A DNA stretch of 64,000 nt from Lewinellaceae bacterium (GTDB lineage Bacteria; Bacteroidota; Bacteroidia; Chitinophagales; Saprospiraceae), in contig JACJYL010000001.1 of assembly GCA_020636105.1 (NCBI GenBank), positions 744,001 through 808,000 on the forward strand, in the 5' to 3' direction. The position numbers and the translations under genes are program-made. How positions within the stretch are numbered: position 1 is the stretch's first letter; each line of letters starts with the position of its first letter. The notes beneath the pieces are model-generated. The model saw nothing but the letters and a program-made list of their open reading frames with translations, was not told the origin of the DNA and ran no database searches. This document shows positions 60,248-64,000 of this stretch, piece by piece.

Positions 60248-61651
60248 ATGGCTTACGATTTTTTTATAAACTTAGGATATTTAGTCGGAGCGGTAGGTTT
60301 TGTATGGGGCCTTCGTCTCCTGAGTTCTCCTGACACAGCAAGAAGGGGAAACATCCTGGCAGGAATAGGTATGGGACTGGCAATTTTGTCCGCCATGCTG
60401 GCTCCTATGGCCGGTGCAAGCAATAACTACGGATGGATTCTCGGCGGTATGGTCGTTGGGGGCATCATCGGAGCTTTTGCTGCCAAAAAAGTAAAAATGA
60501 CGGATATGCCTCAAATGGTTTCCGTTTTTAACGGCCTTGGTGGAGCTTGTGCCGTATTACTCGCCTCCGTAGAATTAATGCTGGTGTATAAAGGCGGCAA
60601 TTCGATAAGCAGCGGCCCCCTGGCTATCCTGCTTAGTACTATTTTAATCGGGGGCGTGACCTTTACCGGTAGTATGCTGGCTTATGCCAAATTACAGGGC
60701 CTGTTGGGAGACAATAAACTATTATTGCCAATGCACAGCATGGTCAACAATGTTCTGCTTCTTATCATTTTGGCTTTTGGAATTTACATGTTCACCTTGG
60801 GCGGAACTGCAGGAGTCACCTTAGGAATCATCTTTCTATTGTTGTCTTTAATTTATGGTGCATCCTTTGTTATCCCAATCGGGGGGGCGGATATGCCGGT
60901 AGTTATCTCCCTGTTGAATTCCTTTTCAGGGATTTCAGCCGCCGCCGCGGGTTTAATTTATGGAAACAATATCATGCTCGTCGGGGGGATCCTTGTGGGG
61001 GCATCAGGAACCATTCTTACGGTTTTAATGTGTGAAGCGATGAACCGTTCTCTGCTCAATGTACTGATCGGTGGTTTTGGAGGTGGAGGGGCCAGTTCCA
61101 AAGGGGCTGACGGAGAACAGGTTGCCAAAGAAGTTTCCCTTTCCGATGCTGCCATCCAATTATTCTATTCCCAATCCGTGGTGATTGTTCCGGGATACGG
61201 ACTTGCCGTAGCTCAGGCGCAGAAAGTATGTAAAGAAGTGGAAGATCTGTTAACCGCCAACGGCGTGGAAGTAAGATACGGGATTCACCCCGTTGCCGGA
61301 CGTATGCCAGGCCACATGAACGTATTGCTGGCCGAAGCTGATGTTCCTTACGACAAACTGCTCGACCTCGAGGCTACTAACTCCGCCTTGAAGACCGCTG
61401 ATTTTGCAATTATTGTCGGTGCGAACGATGTAGTCAACCCTGCAGCACTCGACGACCCGGGAAGTCCTATTTACGGTATGCCTGTACTCGAAGTTTGGAA
61501 CGCCAAACACGTTATCGTGCTCAAACGTAGTATGAGTGCCGGTTATGCAGGTATTCAGAATCCATTGTTCTTCCACGACAAAAACAGAATGCTCTTTGGA
61601 GATGCGAAGGCAACACTGTCTAAATTAGCCAATGAGTTAAAAGACATGTAA
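60248..61651 (+). CDS. pntB: NAD(P) transhydrogenase beta subunit
   Basis: 467 residues. About eight membrane helices to residue 270 with GLVGAVGFVWGL-type start, KVKMTDMPQMVSVFNGLGGACAVL and AMNRSLLNVLIGGFG. Then the NADP(H)-binding domain III: VIVPGYGLAVAQAQ, YGIHPVAGRMPGHMNVLLAEADVPYD, IIVGANDVVNPAALDDPGSPIYGMP, VIVLKRSMSAGYAGIQNPLFF. Third gene of the pnt operon. Its NADPH may support the YpdA-type reductase encoded next. Confidence 0.96.
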   Translation: MAYDFFINLGYLVGAVGFVWGLRLLSSPDTARRGNILAGIGMGLAILSAMLAPMAGASNNYGWILGGMVVGGIIGAFAAKKVKMTDMPQMVSVFNGLGGACAVLLASVELMLVYKGGNSISSGPLAILLSTILIGGVTFTGSMLAYAKLQGLLGDNKLLLPMHSMVNNVLLLIILAFGIYMFTLGGTAGVTLGIIFLLLSLIYGASFVIPIGGADMPVVISLLNSFSGISAAAAGLIYGNNIMLVGGILVGASGTILTVLMCEAMNRSLLNVLIGGFGGGGASSKGADGEQVAKEVSLSDAAIQLFYSQSVVIVPGYGLAVAQAQKVCKEVEDLLTANGVEVRYGIHPVAGRMPGHMNVLLAEADVPYDKLLDLEATNSALKTADFAIIVGANDVVNPAALDDPGSPIYGMPVLEVWNAKHVIVLKRSMSAGYAGIQNPLFFHDKNRMLFGDAKATLSKLANELKDM

Positions 61652-61712
61652 CCTTCATTTCAATATTTTGTGTAAAATGGCAGTTAATTCGAGTGAATTT
61701 AACTGCCATTTT

Positions 61713-61720
61713 TATTTTTG
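61713..61720 (+). promoter_or_regulatory. -7 promoter box for ypdA
   Basis: TATTTTTG, 25 bp before the ypdA ATG at 61746. An inverted repeat TGGCAGTTAATTCGA/... AACTGCCA (61678-61709) just before it can form the pnt terminator: GGCAGTTAAATTC-type arms followed by TTTTTATTTTT. Confidence 0.5.
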
Positions 61721-61745
61721 TGTTGTTATTCAATAAACCTATTTT

Positions 61746-62714
61746 ATGGATCCGAAAATATATGACCTGATTATTATTGGTGCCGGCCCTATAGGACTGG
61801 CTTGCGCAATAGAAGCAAAAAAAGCAGGGCTGACCTACACCATCATTGAAAAAGGATGCCTGGTCAATGCGATGTATAATTACCCTAAAAACATGACCTT
61901 TTTTTCCACCTCAGAACTGTTGGAAATCGGAAATGTACCTTTTGTTTCTCATGGTCATAAACCTACCCGTTCGGAAGCCTTAGAGTATTACAGGCGGGTG
62001 GCTGACCACTGGAACCTTAAATTGAATCTTTATGAAGAAGTAATTAGGGTGACCAGGCAAGACGGTGGTTTTGACATAGAGACCATAAAAAATAAGCATA
62101 AAACTAAAAATATCATTGTAGCCACCGGATTTTACGGGCTGCCGAATCTTATGGGGATTGAAGGGGAGAATCTTCCCAAAGTGCTCCATTACTACGATGA
62201 ACCCCACCCCTACTACCGGCAGAAAATTGTCGTAGTGGGTGGCGCCAATTCGGCAGTGGACGTGGCATTGGAGACTTTTCGTAAAGGGGCCGAAGTCACC
62301 ATGATCATCAGGGAAGACACCATTGGAAAAAGAGTAAAATATTGGGTTAAACCAGATATTGAGAACAGGATAAAAGAAGGGAGTATTAAAGCCTATTTCA
62401 ATTCAAAGCTAAAAAGGATAACTCCCGGAACGGTAGAAATTGAAACCCCCGAAGGGCTGAAAGTAATAGAAAATGACTTCGTTCTTGCGATGACCGGATA
62501 TGTTCCCGATTTTTCATTTTTACAATCCCTTGGAATTGAATGCTACAATGACGACAGAAAGCCGGCCCACCATCCGGAGACTTTTGAAACCAACATTAAA
62601 AATATTTATTTGGCAGGGGTTGTTTGCGGCGGAATGAATACCAATTCATTATTCATTGAGAACTCCCGCTACCATGCGGTCAACATTATTAGAAATATTG
62701 TTGAAAACCAATAA
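61746..62714 (+). CDS. ypdA: YpdA-family FAD/NAD(P) oxidoreductase (putative bacillithiol-disulfide reductase)
   Basis: 322 residues. FAD motif IIGAGPIGLACAIEAKKAGL (8-27), the YpdA-specific CLVNAMYNYPKNMTFFSTSELLEIG, second Rossmann motif VVVGGANSAVDVALE (158-172), and C-terminal YLAGVVCGGMNTNSLFIENSR. In Firmicutes YpdA reduces oxidised bacillithiol with NADPH; many Bacteroidota also make bacillithiol. It lies directly after the transhydrogenase operon that makes NADPH. No redox CxxC is present, as expected for YpdA. Confidence 0.9.
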   Translation: MDPKIYDLIIIGAGPIGLACAIEAKKAGLTYTIIEKGCLVNAMYNYPKNMTFFSTSELLEIGNVPFVSHGHKPTRSEALEYYRRVADHWNLKLNLYEEVIRVTRQDGGFDIETIKNKHKTKNIIVATGFYGLPNLMGIEGENLPKVLHYYDEPHPYYRQKIVVVGGANSAVDVALETFRKGAEVTMIIREDTIGKRVKYWVKPDIENRIKEGSIKAYFNSKLKRITPGTVEIETPEGLKVIENDFVLAMTGYVPDFSFLQSLGIECYNDDRKPAHHPETFETNIKNIYLAGVVCGGMNTNSLFIENSRYHAVNIIRNIVENQ

Positions 62715-62740
62715 ATTAGTATCAGTAAGCAAGCCAAAAA

Positions 62741-63679
62741 TTACCGACAGGCCTTTCCGGAAATTAAGTACCTTCCTGTTGATTTTTCCATGATCTCAAC
62801 CGGGAGAATTTTTTTAATGGCCTCAAAAACTTCTTCAATGCTGGTTTGAGCATCAAAGTTAGAGGTAAAAGTACACTGGTTCAGTTCAACAGGCAACTCA
62901 ATCTCAACTTTGAATTTTCTTTGGATCAAGGATACTGCCTCTATCAGGGGCAATTCTTTAAAAACCAATTCTCCCGTGCGCCATGCCTGGGCATTCGTAA
63001 AGGGCGCCGGGCGTTTTTCCAGTTTTTGACCGTGGTTATAAATCCCTTTTTCCCTGGCAGTAAGCTGGATACTTTTACTACTCCCCTTAGGCTTGAACTC
63101 CACCTTTCCTGTTTCAACTTCCACCTCTGTAAAATTTTCACCGGGATAAGCTCTAAGATTAAAGGAGGTGCCCAAAACCTGAACCCTGGATTCCTGTGTT
63201 TCAATAACAAAAGGCTGAGCCGGGTTGTGAGCCACTTTAAAATAGGCCTCTCCGGTAAGTTTAACCACCCGCGTTTTTCCATCAAATGATTCCGGATAGT
63301 CAAGTTGACTGTTTTGATTCAGGGTTACGATAGTCCCATCCTGCAGGAAAATGTCTTTTTGCTCATTAAAAGCTGTAATATCAGAAAGGGAATGATCCTG
63401 AAAAATCGTCTTCCAGCCAATAGCCACCGTCAAAATCAAAGCGATGGCAGCGGCTGCCCGCAAAAAGTAACGGCGAGAGGAGGTGATAGAAACTACTTTT
63501 GACGTTTTTTCGGGTTTATGCATCCTGCTTTTTAAGCTGGAAAGACCGCCTTCCACATCAGGTTGGTATCCTGATTTATACCCCCCGCTAAGGTTCCAAA
63601 GGGCTTCCACATCCTTTGATGAAATTTCGGGGGAATGGTCTATCCAGTTTTGCAAATGCTTATTTTTTTTCGTACTCAT
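62741..63679 (-). CDS. FecR-family anti-sigma factor
   Basis: 312 residues. Cytoplasmic N-terminus (1-70) that would hold the sigma factor, one membrane helix about 71-90 (FLRAAAAIALILTVAIGW), and the periplasmic FecR domain (DIFLQDGTIVTLNQNSQLDYPESFDGKTRVVKLTGEAYFKVAHNPAQPFVIET). The C-terminal DUF4974-type domain (about 235-310) is LVFKELPLIEAVSLIQRKFKVEIELP. It passes a signal from a TonB-dependent transporter to the ECF sigma factor encoded just upstream. No SusC/D pair lies in the window. Confidence 0.92.
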   Translation of the reverse strand: MSTKKNKHLQNWIDHSPEISSKDVEALWNLSGGYKSGYQPDVEGGLSSLKSRMHKPEKTSKVVSITSSRRYFLRAAAAIALILTVAIGWKTIFQDHSLSDITAFNEQKDIFLQDGTIVTLNQNSQLDYPESFDGKTRVVKLTGEAYFKVAHNPAQPFVIETQESRVQVLGTSFNLRAYPGENFTEVEVETGKVEFKPKGSSKSIQLTAREKGIYNHGQKLEKRPAPFTNAQAWRTGELVFKELPLIEAVSLIQRKFKVEIELPVELNQCTFTSNFDAQTSIEEVFEAIKKILPVEIMEKSTGRYLISGKACR

Positions 63680-63782
63680 AACAGGCTTTCAAAAGATGTT
63701 TATTTGATCTCGGAGTAAATTATCATTTTTCATTAATCCTGACACCAATTTAAAACCCTCCCCCTATTCTTTTACAGAATAA

Positions 63783-64000
63783 TTAAAAAAACGGAATATG
63801 GCCGACAAATAAAGCCAAAACCATAAAGGAATCAAGGGCCGTGCGCAATATTTTTAGTGCCTTGGAAATTTGGTTTTCGACAGTTTTAACAGAAATATCA
63901 AGATCTTCTGCAATTTCTTTGTAGGATTTTTCTTCGAAGCGGCTCAACACAAAAACCATTCTACATTTTTCGGGTAATTCATCAATCGCCAGGTCAATTC
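63783..64000 (-). CDS. ECF RNA polymerase sigma factor, C-terminal part (5' end outside window)
   Basis: About 72 residues are seen, ending at 63783. IDELPEKCRMVFVLSRFEEKSYKEIAEDLDISVKTVENQISKALKILR is sigma region 4 with the helix-turn-helix (too long to repeat; it spans about 63840-63990). The last residues SFMVLALFVGHIPFF are unusually hydrophobic. It lies 100 bp upstream of the FecR gene, the usual sigma/anti-sigma order for TonB-transporter regulation in Bacteroidota. Confidence 0.88.
   Translation of the reverse strand, partial: IDLAIDELPEKCRMVFVLSRFEEKSYKEIAEDLDISVKTVENQISKALKILRTALDSFMVLALFVGHIPFF

Overview
The window reads as a chromosome segment of a Bacteroidota bacterium, most likely a marine or freshwater Saprospiria-type organism. 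The evidence is: several proteins ending in type IX secretion (T9SS) sorting domains; two OmpA proteins with thrombospondin type-3 calcium repeats; the family-specific promoter box TAnnTTTG before many genes; a DUF1599 / BT_3928-type gene pair; a long Bacteroidota-type NusB; three-subunit transhydrogenase; YpdA; and an ECF sigma/FecR pair. The genus is inference. Nothing suggests a prophage, plasmid or CRISPR array.

Layout. 1-4.4 kb: end of a GT2 glycosyltransferase, an aldo/keto reductase, a FAD oxidoreductase, arginine deiminase and purE. 4.5-11.2 kb: OmpA/TSP3 protein, a 162-bp palindromic repeat, a subtilase lipoprotein, a beta-barrel protein, dihydroorotase and murB. 11.3-12.9 kb: tRNA-Val, two tRNA-Pro genes, a four-helix-bundle protein and the collapsed remnant of an amidohydrolase gene. 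13.0-14.4 kb: an atypical thioredoxin with its own reductase, behind a palindromic operator. 14.7-19.4 kb: a lodA/lodB-type quinone-cofactor oxidase locus with an upstream haem-c lipoprotein. 19.5-28.8 kb: DUF1599, BT_3928-type, nusB, second OmpA/TSP3, guaA, a periplasmic-binding lipoprotein and an M20 dipeptidase. 28.8-47.6 kb: T9SS cargo proteins, an M43 metalloprotease, an OmpA lipoprotein, pyruvate carboxylase, a Spo0M-like protein, an orphan TRAP small permease, and two proteins I cannot name. 47.6-48.9 kb: an IS110-family element. 49.2-53.0 kb: nrnA, FKBP and prfB leftward, ndk rightward. 53.3-58.4 kb: a propeller histidine kinase with LytTR regulator, an ERI-like exonuclease and a voltage-gated cation channel. 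58.7-64 kb: pntAA-pntAB-pntB, ypdA, and a FecR/ECF sigma pair cut by the window end.

The most notable object is the IS110 element. Its left end encodes a two-loop RNA whose first loop carries guides matching the sequence it sits in (ATGAGTC-AT-CCCGAA) and whose second loop carries guides matching the joined ends of the element itself. This is the logic of the IS110 bridge RNA, here readable directly from the DNA. The target is part of a dispersed, terminator-associated repeat; two further intact, unoccupied copies of the 15-nt target lie in this window. Second is the lodAB-type locus with a predicted haem-c lipoprotein partner. Third is a thioredoxin/thioredoxin-reductase pair in which the thioredoxin lacks WCGPC and the reductase lacks the three arginines that normally bind NADPH.
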